NCBI GenBank assembly: GCA_023101885.1 | Contig: JALPQD010000160.1 | Coordinates: 1,426,001-1,490,000, forward strand | Length of the DNA stretch: 64,000 nucleotides | Direction: 5' to 3' | DNA from: Typhlomys cinereus | Taxonomy: Eukaryota > Chordata > Mammalia > Rodentia > Platacanthomyidae | Shown: positions 45,831 through 58,505 of the stretch, in pieces | How the letters are laid out: each line of letters opens with the position of its first letter | How positions within the stretch are numbered: position 1 is the first letter of the stretch | Position numbers and translations under genes: made by a program | Notes under the pieces: generated by a model | The model's database searches: none | Told to the model about the DNA's origin: nothing | The model's input: only the letters and a program-made list of their open reading frames with translations

Positions 45831-47539
45831 TGAATTCAAAAAATTATAAAGCAAAAGCCTTCCCCCTATTGTTCTTTCAGGTATAGTACAATCCTGATAT
45901 TTTTCAAGACTGAAAATGTCTATTGCATTTAGAAAACTCATACGCTTCAAATGATATTTAGTTTCTCTCTCTCTCTCTTTTTGTCTTTATATATATTGTC
46001 TAAAATATCAACTTTCTCACATATTATATGGATGAAAATTGTTTCATGGGCATAGGTTAATAGCTGTTTGATGAAAAATAAAACAATTTCTACTTTTATA
46101 ATCATCTTAAAGTTCTTGAAACTGAACCCTCATTTATCCAAAACAATTCAGCTGGCTACAGATGGAATTCAACATAAGGCAAGGTCTATTGTTATTTTCC
46201 AAAAAAGCTTTATTTTGGTTAGAATGCCTGTTGGCACATTTTATCCTACAATATTGAATGCATGTAGTCTAATTGCCTATAGAAAAGTCTAAAAATAATG
46301 ATAATCCAGACTAACTTTAACTCTCTATTCAATAAAGTAGTAAAATGTTTATTTACTTGCAAATTTATAGATCAATTCAGAAATCTTGCTGCTTAAAAAA
46401 AGAATTCTTTGAATATTGATTGCCATGCTGATTGTAACTGCTTCACAGAAGAGGTGAGAAACAGGATGCTATCCTAAGAGCCTGTTAGAATAGCCCAAAG
46501 AAGAGATGATAATTATACCAGTTTAATGTAAGAGTCAGAAAATGAATCAATAAGAATCAATGATCATTTGGATGAAAGGAATAAGATGCAGGACAGCCTG
46601 CTGGGTTGTGTGGTGTCAGTGTGGTTGGGATGGCATCCGCAGAAGGGGGATGACAAAGTAGGCTGGAGAGCTTTGTATGGATCTGTCCACCTCACATGTA
46701 GAGCACAGAAGGGAGGTGAGGGGAAGCCACCACACAGAGCTCTGTCCTGTGTTGACATCCTTCTGGTACCAGTCTCACTTAGCCACATTCAATACTCCCA
46801 ATCACCATGCAAAACAGACGTCACGGAACACTAACTAGCTTTACTTTTCAACAAGGTTAGACTTTTGCGACAGCTGAACCAAGACAAGTTGTAATAATAT
46901 CTCTGGAGAAACCTATGAATGCATTTTTAGATAACATTGACAATTAAAAATGGAGTCCTATACTTGCCATTGTCAAATAGACAAGTTCTCCTGCTACTAC
47001 CAAAAACTTCCTATTCCTGCCTCTTCCATATTGTCCAACTGAGACAAAGGATGACTCTAAGTCAAAGTTGAACCAAAGTGTTTATTCTGAAAATTCAAGA
47101 TCAGAGTTACAGATTTCATCTTAATACAGGATTTCTTTGCAAATGAGGAAATACCCCCTAGAAGAAGATTGTGCTCACTATGGGAAGATATCATCCAAAA
47201 ATGCTGGGCCAGCAAGAGAGACTGAGGAGTTAAAGCAAGGGAAAACACAAAAACTAAGAAGGATGAGAGGACTGTGGGCTGGCTCCTCAGACAGCACATG
47301 CCTAACTTCAGTATCTGTGATATCCTCAGGACCCTGCTTCAACTCAATTAGAGCTGAGTTTTAGCTGCCTGCACCCACCAAGTCTTATCTAGCCATCCCA
47401 CTGTTGAGTGTCCAATATACCAGCAGCAGAAACCCACACAACCTCATCTTCTGTCAGTATAGTAGTCTAAATTCTGAAAGAAGGAAAAATTTCACTTGGA
47501 AGCACAACAATAACTTCCTTGAAATAGAAGCTAAGACTT
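45831..47539. other. Flank without recognised elements
   Basis: About 1.7 kb; a CT run at 45966-45978 is the only simple repeat. Complementary open frames at 46564-46834 on the two strands have no known domain. Confidence 0.35.
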
Positions 47540-47540
47540 T

Positions 47541-47668
47541 CAGCCAGATGTGATGGTACAAACCAATAATCCCAGCAATCAGAAGGCTGATACAGAAAAC
47601 TGGAGATTTTGAGGCCAACCTGGGCTACATTGTGAGCTCTGGGATAAGATAATAAGTCTGAGTCAAAA
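47541..47668 (+). mobile_element. B1-type SINE, sense, old
   Basis: CAGCCAGATGTGATGGTACA, AATCCCAGCAATCAGAAGGC and TTTTGAGGCCAACCTGGGCT match the 7SL-derived monomer. Confidence 0.75.
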
Positions 47669-48962
47669 GCCTTCCTAACTATGTTTTCCAGTTTTCTGAA
47701 TGTTAGGCAAAGGCTTAGAATTAGAGTTGACCTAAGGTTGATTGATGAAGCAGCATCGTGAGAGAAGATCTAAAGCAGAGATTAACTGTTCTTTGTCTTG
47801 TTTATGGTGCTATCAGCGGCAAAACTACATGTATTTGTCAGCATTACAGAAGTGCTTAAGAAATACAATGTGCATTTTGATGAATACATGCTTCTAAAAT
47901 GTCCATTAAAAGGATATTAAACAAGTGTGTGTTTAAGAAAGATCACTTATGAAGAAGTTATGGGATGCACCAAGCACAGTGGCCTGATGCCTGGATGTAT
48001 AGATGGAGAGCAGTTGATTGGGCTGAGAATCATGTGTCACAATATTGAAAGGAAATGAGGAATAAAAGACAATACTCATGTTTTTTTTGTTTTCTTTTGC
48101 TTGAAAATGTATTATTCATTGGAGGTCATGCATCTGGAACAAACTGGATACCAGGAAGAAGTAAGAGGTGAGGGACAAGGGATGGTTTACAATGTGAAAG
48201 TATGCAGGCAGATATTTGCATGGCATAGTGTCTGAATTAAAATATAGCATTTTGTGCAAGTAATGGTGTTGAAGTAGCATAATACATGATAATTTTATAA
48301 CTGACATTTCTCGAATCCCAAAGCAATTCATTAAAAGTGCAGTCAATGTTGTTTCAATTGAAACCATTCCTCCAGGAGACATTTCCTGTTTGGGATCTGC
48401 AGCCCTTGCGTGTTCACCTGTTGTCTGTACAAAAGTGCAGTACTGATGACCAGAGTCAGAATACCAGGTTATTATATAGCTACCCAGAACAACTCAAATC
48501 TCTCCAGTTCATTTCAGTTAGCAAGTCCAGGGAGAGCAGCTTCTTTTGCCCAGAGGGAAATAATTTAAAATATGAGAATGGAAGATATCTTCAAAAGCCC
48601 TTGAAAGCCTTTCTTTAATGATAAGGTTAATTTTATAGTTCAAGGATGGAGAGGAAAAAAAATCCGCTTCTTGTCATAGAACATAGACTTAATTATATTT
48701 ATGGTTCTTAAAACTCAAAATGACTGGTAGGATTTTTTTTTCTCTCTCATTAGTTCTGGAAGAGGGCTGACCTGCAGAACTAGAAGGTGACATTTCATTA
48801 CCATCTCTTTTGGCCATGTGAGAATAAACCAGGAAATCACAGGGGTTCTTACCCATATAGTAGCAGTACTTGTTTCGGTATTTTTTGTAGCTGACGTATA
48901 CCTACAGCTCTGATATTTTTTAAAAACCACCACATTTTTCATTCTTTAAGAAGCATATGCCT
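47669..48962. other. Flank without recognised elements
   Basis: No repeat or exon recognised; the open frames at 48116-48618 lack recognisable domains. Confidence 0.35.
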
Positions 48963-49240
48963 GGGCTGGGGAGATGGTTCAGTGGTTAAAGCCTTTTTGC
49001 CCGGCAAGCAAAAGAATCCGAGTTTAGATCCTCATATCCTACATACAAAAATTCTGGGTGGATAGGGTAGCAGCCTGCAATTCTGATCCTGGAAGGCAGA
49101 GCCTGGGAAATCCCAGGTCAAAGCAGTAAGGAGGAAGAGCAATCCAGGAAGATTTCCAAAGTCACCTTGGGTCTCCATAGGCACACAATTCACATGCAGA
49201 ACACACACATACACACACACACACACACACACAATTACAT
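48963..49240 (+). mobile_element. B2-superfamily tRNA SINE
   Basis: Head GGGCTGGGGAGATGGTTCAG, body AGAGCCTGGGAAATCCCAGG, GCAGTAAGGAGGAAGAGCAA and TTGGGTCTCCATAGG, then a CA tract (49201-49233). Confidence 0.92.
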
Positions 49241-49545
49241 ATGTGAATTATTTTTTGCATATGTTTTCTTCCCTGTCCTCCACCATGAGCTGGACATGCA
49301 GCCAGTAATCAAAAGGTCTCAAATGACTGTAGAGCACAGCCGTGAATCGTGAAAGATTCTCCTTTGGGTTGACTTGAGTCAATATTTAAGCATTGCCTTC
49401 CATGATGTCTGTTCCTATCATACTTGGCTGCCGGCACCAACTACCCCTCCTCCCAACACACACGCCATCTTCTTTAGCTTTTGGTCTTTCTCCTCACCTT
49501 TTCTTGGTCATGAAGGTACTTGTTAAGAAATGAGATAAGCTTTTT

Positions 49546-49665
49546 TTCTTATTTATTTATTTATTTATTATTATTCTATTTATTTATGCATATGATGTGT
49601 GTTTCAGAGGACACAGCATGTGCCCGTGGAGGCCCAAGGGTGATTTCAGGTATCATTCTTGTTCC
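49546..49665 (-). mobile_element. tRNA SINE 3' fragment, antisense
   Basis: A TTTATTTATT tail followed by GTGGAGGCCCAAGGGTGATT and CAGGTATCATTC, the antisense 3' body; the head is missing. Confidence 0.55.
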
Positions 49666-50709
49666 TTTTCCCTGGCATGTGTGATCTGAGATGCATGCAG
49701 TGCATGCCATCAGAGTGTATTAATTAACATAAGTTAGCCCAGCTAGAACTTGAAAAAGCAATATGTTCAGTGTGCTCCCTGCCCCCCTTGCTTCTGCCAG
49801 GGTTACCTGATAGGACTGAAATATATGATGATTTATCCCATAATTGTCCTTTCTGATTCCTTAACAATGTCTGATACAAGGTTTGGCTGATCTATCCTCC
49901 TAATCCTCCCACCTAGTGTAACCCACAGCTTAATGGGTCTCCCCAAGGCTTCTTTGAAGTTCCACTGCCAATGAGCAAGTCACATTGTCCCTTAGGCCAC
50001 ATGCCCAGATGCATGCTGACTCAAGCCATCTAGATTTCCCTCCTCATTTTCTATTTTCCCTTGGGTTCTCTTGAGGTTTTAAGTCAAGGAAAATGCTCCA
50101 TTTGGATATATTAAATAATTATCTAAATCAAAAAGAAAAAGAAAAAGTTCAATGCTTCTTTCTGAAGTTGCTTATAATACCACTATATAATACAGACATT
50201 TGAGTAAGTGAGGCCATCACATGGAGAAATATAATCTAAGTGGCAGTTTTAATATTGGTGTATAGAGCTGTAATAGAGTTCCAAAGCAGAGAACAGATTA
50301 GAGGAAAAGACAACTAATTTAGATAAGAAAAATCCAGTCATGTAAATACAAAACTTGTCATACATCTTTGTAAAAGTGTGCTTTAACAATCAACAGCCTA
50401 CACTCAGCCTTTTTTTATATGAGTGTTTTAAGTTAACTACAAAGCATCGGCTTCTACTATGACATCTTTATACACATGAATCATTAGGTTTGGTTTTCAT
50501 CTGTCTCCTCCTCACACTGCTCTCCTCTGAAACAAACTTCTTAGCTACGTGACAATTGTGCTCTTAGGATTTTTCTATGTAGTAAATGATGTCAAATCTT
50601 TCCATATTATGATAAGCTTTCTTTTCAACCATTGCTGCCAAGTTTCCTATTTCAGTTACATTTTCGTGTACTACTTAATGTATAATGGCTAAGGCCTTTA
50701 AGCTTTGAT
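49666..50709. other. Flank without recognised elements
   Basis: No repeat or gene recognised; one (AAAAAG)2-3 run near 50133. Confidence 0.35.
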
Positions 50710-52180
50710 CTTCTGATTTTTAATAGTTTTTATTAGTATATATTACTATACATCATATTAGGCATTATTATGATGTTTTCACACATTTACATACTAGATT
50801 CTGATCACATTCAATCTCCCGTTACCTTCTTTTGTCTTCATTTTACTCCGACTAATCCCCTTCTCTTTCCAGCTATCCCCTTCTACTTCCATGTCTTCTT
50901 TCTTCCTCTCTCCCTCTCTCCTTTCCCTTCTTCCCTCCCTCCCTCCCCCTTCTTTCTTTCCTTCCTTTCTTCCTTCCTTCCTTCTTTCCTTCATTCCTTC
51001 CTTCCTTCCTTCCTTTCTTCCTTTTTCTTTCCTACTTTCTTTTATTCCTCTATCTTTCTTAGTCCTTCTTTTTCAATTTTACTTTTCACTTTGTTTTTCT
51101 CTAGTTTTGGTCAGTTTCACTAGACTTGTTTACAGAAAATAGAAAAGTGTTTATCTTTAGGAATATGGACACCTTAACAGTGACCACAGACTAAAGAACA
51201 TATCTGCCCTTCTTCTCCATCATCTAGTAACTGGGGAAGGATGGGGCCCCATGAATCCTTCATGAATCCATGACAGAATTTTGACAGCTTCAATTTTGTG
51301 AAGGCCCTGTGCTGTAACCCCAGCTTCTGTGAGTTCGCAAGTGCAACAGCCATGCTGTGTGCAGAAGTCAGAACCAGATCCTACTCCTTGACCCCACTTC
51401 TTCCATCCTTATGTTCTTTCCACCCCCCCCCCTCTTCCTGCAGTTCTTATAGTCTTTCCATGCTTCTTTGAGGAAGTTTTTCATGCTTGGGAGAGGTGGC
51501 ATACATGTCTCATTTATGACCATTTTCAACAGTCAATTACAAAATTTAACTAGTTATGAATATTGAAAGTAACTGCTCTCTACTGCAAAAAAAAAAAAAA
51601 AGTTTCTCTGACCAAATCTGAAAGCAGCAATATCTATAGGTGTAATTATAGAAGGTCATATACTGGATCATCATGTCTAATTACCAAAATGACAGCAATA
51701 GCTCCTTCACTTAGCCTACAGCTTCAGCCTTGGACTTTTGACCAGGTTTGCAGTATCAGATGTGAATTTCCTTCTGTGGAACAGTATCAGATCCATTCGA
51801 AAGTGATTAGCCCCATAAAAGACTTGCCACTATTAAACTAGAGGGCTCATCTTGCCAGGACAGTCAACATTGTCCCAAGCAAGTTCACGGCCAAGTAAGA
51901 CTTTGATTTCAATTCTCTCCCAGCAGCCTGTGTAGCATAATGCAGAACCATGAGGCTAGCCAGCAGGAAGTATGTGTCCAACCTACCTCCAGCTTGATTC
52001 CTCTGTGTCCTGCAGCCATATCATGTGGTGTTTTCTGCAGCAGGATTTTACCATTTAGTTCTGGTGGACTGCCTATAGTAGTGGAAATTACCTGTGTTGT
52101 ACTGGGGACCTTGGAGGCCACTTTGACTAAAATTCATAGTGAATAGCCCACCCTTGGCAATGTGTATTTTTATTTCATGA
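50710..52180 (-). mobile_element. Rodent L1 (Lx-like) 3' UTR, antisense
   Basis: Landmarks in order are TTTTTATTAGTATATATTAC, ACATACTAGATTCTGATCAC, CTACTTCCATGTCTTCTTTC, GTGAGTTCGCAAGTGCAACAGCC near 51330, and CAGCTTGATTCCTCTGTGTCCTGC near 51990. These follow mouse Lx 3' UTRs. It carries a CCTT microsatellite and no open reading frame of L1. Confidence 0.7.
50900..51060. repeat. (CCTT)n / C-T-rich low-complexity tract
   Basis: CCTT, CTTT and CCCT units with variants make a 160-bp homopyrimidine tract inside the Lx-like element; the long 'open frames' here are products of composition. Confidence 0.93.
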
Positions 52181-54146
52181 TTTATAGCTTCTGAGAGAAA
52201 TTTTAAACATTCATCCAGTGGACCTCCACTGAAACTCTTTTATTTTTTTGATTAGCTTGCCAAGCATCAGATTTCCTTGCTTTTTTCCATATGTTGATAG
52301 CTTCCCTTCACCCCCGCCCACAGACAATCTCTGTGTTTGTATACTCTCCTGCTGCCAGAAGCTTTCTGGAGTGTTCTGTCTGTGCACGTTACCTTCATGT
52401 CATAGCCTGTGCCTCATGCACTCTCCACATCATGTTGGATCTTAGCCACATGAAGGTTTTTCTTCCACAGGGATAGACTAGCTGCCTCAGTCCATCTGGT
52501 TCTCAAATGACAGCACCCTGGGAAGGAGAAAAGGGGATGGGGACAACATGTGCCTGCCCCAACTTTATCAAGGAGGAAAACAGTCCAAGAGGACATGGGG
52601 TGACTTTGCACTACTTTTCATGGACCAGAGACAGGTCAAATGGCCACTCCTTGCTGGGGAGTGGTCCCACAGAAGATGGAGAAATGAACATTCCACACAA
52701 ACAAATGGGATTGCCAACATTAAAAGAACTAATCCATAAATCCTCTTCTTTAACCAGACACATAGATTGTCCAAATGAAGTCAAGCTAGCCCTATCAGCA
52801 AAAGTACCAGGAACTATTTACAAGTAAGGTACCAAGAATCTCTTGACACATCTAGTTTTGGGAATTATGTAGGTGAAAGCTTTTCTTCATTTAGAGATTT
52901 GGTAGATAATAAGTAACATTGGTTGCCTAAGGAAACCAAGATGACTTTTATTTTAGACATATCAACTTCAAAAATACCTGTAAGAAATTGACGTGTATGT
53001 ATCTGAGAAGATGGTGAAGATCGTGGGACCAGATCTTTGGAGAAAACTGTTGGCTGGAGAGACCTGGAAGTCACCAGGGGACTTGATGACAATTGAAACC
53101 ATGAATTCAAATGTCACCATCCAGGGAAAAATAGGAACTGTTGCCAATTGTAGGTCAGACTCTAGGGCATAGGGTTCCAGGTTCTTAGACTTTTATTCAA
53201 GAATGAAATAAAAGTCCATATGGATTTGAGAAAGTAGCAAAGAAAACCTATTCAGAGAAAAGCAGTAGAAATGCTAGGATTCATTGCAAGGGAACCATGG
53301 GCCCTTTAATTGAAGAGACCCAAGGGCATCAAGTGGTCTCCTACATCTTCTTTTTATAATGTTTAAAGAAAGAAAGGCCTGTTGCTAAAGTGTGCAATTT
53401 GGACAGTTTTACATTCTGATTGAAAAATTAGGTCATCTAGTCATATTTTCAATTCTGTATTCACCTTCCCACAATGCATCTGATATTAATCATACCTATA
53501 TTCAGTTTTTCATAGGCTTATTATGGCAAATAGATGATTATTCTTGAAAAGTCACTTGCGGGACACAATTGGTCCTTCCATACACTCACCCAAAACTAGT
53601 TCAGCCCAGATTGGTTCCCGTATTACACACGGATGCCATGGGATTCATTCAACAAAAAGTAAGTTTGGCAGTTACTAACAAACCTATTCCGTTGTTTATA
53701 GAAGGCTATACATATAGCTTGATGCACAGGGAGTCTAGAGCTGTTGGATGAACTGTTTGGAGAGGTGTGTGTACATATAGTCAAATGCAGGTATAGGACC
53801 TAAACTGCCAAGTGCATTGTCAGATGCACGTGGGAAGATTGTTAGCCCAAGTCAGATAGGGTCTGAGACTCCCTTAGCTATTCCCTAAGCTTGCCTGCCT
53901 CAGAATTAATGCAAAATTCCAATATTTTGATCTAGAAAGAGAAATTAAGATCCTCTTGCCTCATGCTGGTAAACTCATCCTCCCTCCTAACCATCAGGAC
54001 CAGCTTCTACCCTCAATTAAGAATGTAACTTAAGCCACTCCCCGATTCTGCTGTCTGCCATGCTCTTTCTGCCGTAATAGATTATATCTCTCCTCTAGAA
54101 ACATAGGATGAATAAATCTCTCTTTTTCCCTTAAAAAAAGATGGAA
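52181..54146. other. Flank without recognised elements
   Basis: About 2 kb of mixed composition, no nameable repeat or exon. The 106-codon frame at 52507-52827 shows no known domain. Confidence 0.35.
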
Positions 54147-54345
54147 AAGGCAGAGAGACAGCTCAGTGGGATAGGTGGTAAGGCATTTATTGAATTCCCC
54201 AAGTTCAATCCCCAGGGAAGCCCACACGGTGAAAGGAGAGAACTGACTTTTGACCTCCACCTGTGTGTCACAACATCTCTCTCTGTCTCTTTCTCTCTCT
54301 TCCTTCTCTTCTTCCTCTTTCTCAAAATAAAATAAATTCCTTCTT
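54147..54345 (+). mobile_element. tRNA-derived SINE (B2-superfamily, older type)
   Basis: GGCAGAGAGACAGCTCAGTG, CCCCAAGTTCAATCCCCAGG and GTGAAAGGAGAGAACTGACT belong to the rodent type with 'ggagagaactgactt', ending in a CT-rich region and AAAATAAAATAAA. Confidence 0.7.
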
Positions 54346-54682
54346 TTAAAAAATACAGAAAAAATTCAATGGTGGCATAAATTTGTTATATTCATTTATG
54401 AAACTCTGAAAGGATAAAAATTTCAAAACGGGACTGATAAAGGAGCCAAATACTGTGAAAAAGTCAAAGAAGACAAAGGTACAAAATATTAGAGACATGG
54501 GCAGTGAGATATTGCTTTGGTGCCAATTATAGTGGGGTAAAAAAGCAAATGAAAACAACAGGGGAATTTACTAAGTTATGACATGCACATACCCCCCATG
54601 CACATAATAATTGCATACCCTTATCATTAATATTGGAAATATCTTCAAAAATTAGAAAAAAATAGAAATACAAAGTGTTGTG

Positions 54683-54755
54683 ATTTTTTTCTTGTGTTTC
54701 TTTCTCTTTCTGTCTCTTTCTCTCTCTGTCTCTTTCTCTCTCTCTCTATCTGTCT
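54683..54755. repeat. C/T-rich simple repeat
   Basis: TCTTTCTCT and CTGTCTCT units in tandem. Confidence 0.85.
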
Positions 54756-55989
54756 TTAATCCACCATGGTGTCTGTCTATATGTGGACATATAGGTATTT
54801 AGTATAAACTTTTAATCTCACAAATATTACAATTCAATCTGAAATCTAATACTAATTGTAATCCTTTATGACCAAGCTACAGCATTTATCCAAATTCGCA
54901 AGCTCAGTATGTGAATAAAGCACTTGGACTTTAAGCTCAGAGATGATTTTGAAGCCTACATTGTACACAGCTGAAATTTTTGAAGACCTAAGTGAAATGT
55001 GAATCCTCTCCTTCTGTCAAAATCAGAATGACTTTCATTTTTCCACCAGAATCTACCTACCATCCTATGAAATATGTACTCTGGAAGAAGATGATCAATA
55101 GGCAGGATTTGATCAAAAACTTGTCATTTGACTTATTCCATCTCTCTTTCTGGAAATCTCCAGGCAGCTGTTTCTGAGAGACTGATTGACAATTGTCATT
55201 AAGCTATGTAAAGAAGACAAAGTCTATATTTCAAAGAGGGCTAAAACTATAAATCAATAACAAACTTTTTGGAATATACTACATCCACAGTTGAGGACTC
55301 AGAATAACTTCATCTGTGATAACAAGTAATATGGCAATTAGGCCATCATTAAAATGAAAAAAGAAAGACTGTGGGTAATAAACTTTCAGTGTTTTTTTTT
55401 AATTCAACCACTCATATTTTAAATGGCCCACAAGTGCAATGATGGAAACTTTTCCATCAAAATAGAACAAATAATTTATCGCACAAGCTTCCAAAGACAA
55501 AGGATTGTTATCTGAGATTTCAGCTACTTCTCAGTACTTTTTCCATGGCCTAAACCACATATGCCTTGCATTTTACTTTCTCTCTTCTCCTAGGAAAGAA
55601 ACAAAATCTGACAGCAGCAAACAGCAGGTCCTTGGAACTCTTGCTCTATAACAAAGTGATTTAGTAGAGCAGACAGGAATGGAGTCGTCTTTTATGGGAG
55701 AGAGGTTCATGTTTTCTTCTGATACAAGTTTTCCATTCAGATGTTTTATAACAACTGTAGTCTCCATGGGCTGACAAACTATACAAAGAATGATATTTTA
55801 ACATAAGACTTCCCTTATTACTAAATCACAGTAATCTGATAATAAAACCATCTGCCTCTAATGGGCCAACTTTGCAAGCTGCTCAGAAAGCAGAGTCCTA
55901 AAAGGGCTCATTGTTTCATTGTGGGATGGTAAATTTTACTTTCAGACAGAGACTCTGAAACTATGCTTTTTATAGTGTGCGGGGGAGTG
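54756..55989. other. Flank without recognised elements
   Basis: AT-rich, T run at 55392-55400; no gene recognised. Confidence 0.35.
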
Positions 55990-56135
55990 TTGTGCGATGG
56001 AGTCTTCTTATATAGTCCAAACTGGTCTCAAACTTACTTGGTAGCCCATCCTGTCCTCAAATCTTGATCCTCCAACTTCAGCCAACCAAGAGCTGGGAAC
56101 ACAGGGATGCAAGAACATGCCTGACATGTCTGAAT
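55990..56135 (-). mobile_element. B1-type SINE, antisense, old
   Basis: TATAGTCCAAACTGGTCTCA, AAATCTTGATCCTCCAACTT and GAGCTGGGAACACAGGGATG follow the antisense 7SL-derived body. Confidence 0.75.
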
Positions 56136-56365
56136 TCTTTTTTTTAATGTGATAAATCAGGAGGAGATATTTGGCTACTTTTCTATACTATTATCACCCC
56201 AATTAAAAAAATATATGATTAGTTTTAAATAAATGATGAAAGAATCACCATCATTTATAAGTTCTCGCATTTGGTAACCTATTCCACATTCACACCAGCA
56301 GTGCCTGAGCTGGATCATGTCCTTCTGGACAATAAGATTTGCAGGCAATTTATCAATGATTGCAT

Positions 56366-56515
56366 ACAAGAAGTCAACAGGATGGGAACTATTATTCCCT
56401 CCATTTTACAGAGGTTGAAAGCCATTTAATATGCTTCCAGCATTGCACAATAATTAAAGGACAACAGAGAAACCAAACAATATAAGATCACAGTCCAACA
56501 TTCCTGCCCTTATCA
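56366..56515 (-). mobile_element. MIR SINE fragment, antisense
   Basis: AACTATTATTCCCTCCATTTTACAGAGG near 56388 followed by AAGCCATTTAATATGCTTCC fits the antisense MIR. Confidence 0.6.
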
Positions 56516-56813
56516 TAAAGAAAATATACCCACCAATTGCTATTATCTGTGACAATTCTCATTTAGAAGGTCCTATCAAATGATCACATGTAGATCAACA
56601 GCAAGAAAAGAAGCTAAAGAATACTTATCTAAACAATACCTAATATTCAAGGAACCTACCTATATGGAGCATTTTGAAAAATAAACAAAAACCTAAATGG
56701 CAACTTCTGTGCCATCTTTTGTTAAGGAGAGTCTGTTACATGCTAAGCACTTAGCACTTCTCACACACTGCTAGAAAGGCCCAGTTGGTTTGGTTTGGGC
56801 AAAACTCAAAGGA

Positions 56814-56968
56814 AACCAGGTGTTGTGGATCATACCTATAATCAAGCCTTCAGGAGGCTTGGTGAGACCTCAGGATTGCTTCTAGTTTGAGGCCAGATTG
56901 GGTTACACATCATAACTTCCAGACAGTGGAGACTACAGTGTGAGACCCTGTCTTAGAAATTAAGAAAG
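56814..56968 (+). mobile_element. B1-type SINE, sense, old
   Basis: CCAGGTGTTGTGGATCATAC, AGTTTGAGGCCAGATTGGGT and GTGAGACCCTGTCTTAG, then an A-rich tail with AAGAAAG units. Confidence 0.85.
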
Positions 56969-57855
56969 AAAATTAATTAAGAAAGAAACAAAGATTTAAA
57001 GGAAAAAAATAGAATACAATTTTGTTACTAATCCCAGGTTTTCTAAGTATTATGTCTTCAGAACCAGGTTCGGAGATTTTTGGTCCACTGTGCTATAACT
57101 AGAAAACAGCCCACCATTGACCTACTTAGAATGGGATCATAGGAGAAATGAAAGCCATGGTCTCTAAGGAGACTTTGCTTCTGTTAGAGTCTATCTAAGT
57201 CTGGATGAATGATAACAATTTTTTCTTATTCTGAATGGCCCTCAGAAACTCTCTTTCTTTCAAACTGGTGACTAACAATGTTTTGACCTTCCACCCTTTT
57301 AATGCACAGCATATAGCAAGACATTGATAGTTGCAGTCAACATGAGCTAGTTTCTCAGTTATTCAACCTAACAACTGATATTGTCCTAGAAAAATTCTCA
57401 TCAAACCATTTTACTTTGCCCTTTAGATCACCCTCCAGATTCCTTTCCCATAGAGTAAGAAAATTCCTTCTTTTTGGATGAGTGGGTGTAAAATATGCCA
57501 GACAATCTCTGGGATCCAGATCATTCAACTCAGAAGAAACCACTCTGCCCTGGATGTTCAGTGGGCTCGTCATGCTATTATCATGTCTCTGTCCTGATAT
57601 GCCAGGGAAATAACTAGCATTTTGATGAGATTCATGTGAAGTGATCAATCAATGACGAGTGAAATTTCCTTTGTAGAGAAAGCACTGACTAGAAAGAAAT
57701 GAAAGCAATCTAATTGGACAGGAAAAGTGTTCAGAGGAAAACAGTAAGCACATAATCAAGTCTTCCAGGAAAACCATGAGGAAACTATTAAATAAGATAG
57801 TGAGAGCAGTGCTATTAGAAGAGGGATTCTTTTCTCTACATTTTTCACGTATGGT
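56969..57855. other. Flank without recognised elements
   Basis: No repeat or gene recognised. Confidence 0.35.
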
Positions 57856-57860
57856 GTATG

Positions 57861-57919
<59 letters not shown>

Positions 57920-58095
57920 GTGTTGCATGCATGTACTGGTAGGTGTACAAGAGGGTACTTGAGTATGAATGCCTGTAGAGGTCCAAGGGTGACATCAGGA
58001 ATCATCCCGGATTGTTTCCCCTCCTCATTGCTTTGCTCTGGGTTTTCCCAAGCTCTGCCTTCCAGGACTGGAGCTAAAGGTTGCCACCATTCCCC
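57856..58095 (-). mobile_element. B2-superfamily SINE, antisense, 3' part of a split copy
   Basis: A (GT)n tail, then GTAGAGGTCCAAGGGTGACA, CAGGAATCATCCCGGATTGT and AGCTCTGCCTTCCAGGACTG match the antisense body. The body stops abruptly at CATTCCCCTT. The missing head is found at about 58425-58505 beyond an insertion. Confidence 0.88.
57861..57919. repeat. (GT)n microsatellite in SINE tail
   Basis: About 29 uninterrupted GT units, the longest pure dinucleotide GT tract in the window. Confidence 0.97.
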
Positions 58096-58424
58096 TTAAC
58101 ATTTTTTTAAATTTTTTATTTATTTTTCTACTTTTACAAGCAAATTGAGTATTCATTCCAGCTTCCCTCTCTCCCCCCTCTTTTTAATCCCCTCTCTTCC
58201 CTTCACCATTCTCTCCTACTCCCTCCCACCCTTCCACCTGTATGTTTCTATGGACCCGCTAATGACCTGTCTACTCTTATGGGTGCTCAAGCCTCTGTGG
58301 TATATCAAGCTACCTCTCCTCATGTCACCCCACTGATATGTACATTTCCTTTCACTCATCCAGCTTTAGACCCAAAGTTCCACTATAAGTGCCCATTCTA
58401 CGGATATAACATCTACCCATCCAC
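58096..58424 (-). mobile_element. Insertion (probable L1 3' UTR) inside the SINE
   Basis: A T-rich start ATTTATTTTTCTACTTTTAC, resembling 13110, then a C/T-rich stretch and GCTACCTCTCCTCATGTCAC. Probably an antisense L1 3' end. It divides the SINE between its body and its tRNA head. Boundaries are approximate and no convincing duplication is visible. Confidence 0.5.
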
Positions 58425-58505
58425 CCAATATTTTCATGTGGGATTTGGGCAGCTGAACTCAGGTCCTTTTTGCTTTCAAGGCACTGAATTATCTGGCCAT
58501 CACTG
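58425..58505 (-). mobile_element. B2-superfamily SINE, antisense, tRNA head of the split copy
   Basis: TGTGGGATTTGGGCAGCTGA, ACTCAGGTCCTTTTTGCTTT and CACTGAATTATCTGGCCATC are the antisense B-box and A-box regions that complete the copy at 57856-58095. Confidence 0.8.

Noticed and set aside
50770..51123. 117-codon plus-strand open frame rich in Ser, Pro, Phe
   Set aside because: It is translated CCTT microsatellite within an L1 3' UTR.
57649..58005. 118-codon minus-strand open frame with a His-Thr run
   Set aside because: It translates the CA microsatellite and SINE tail.
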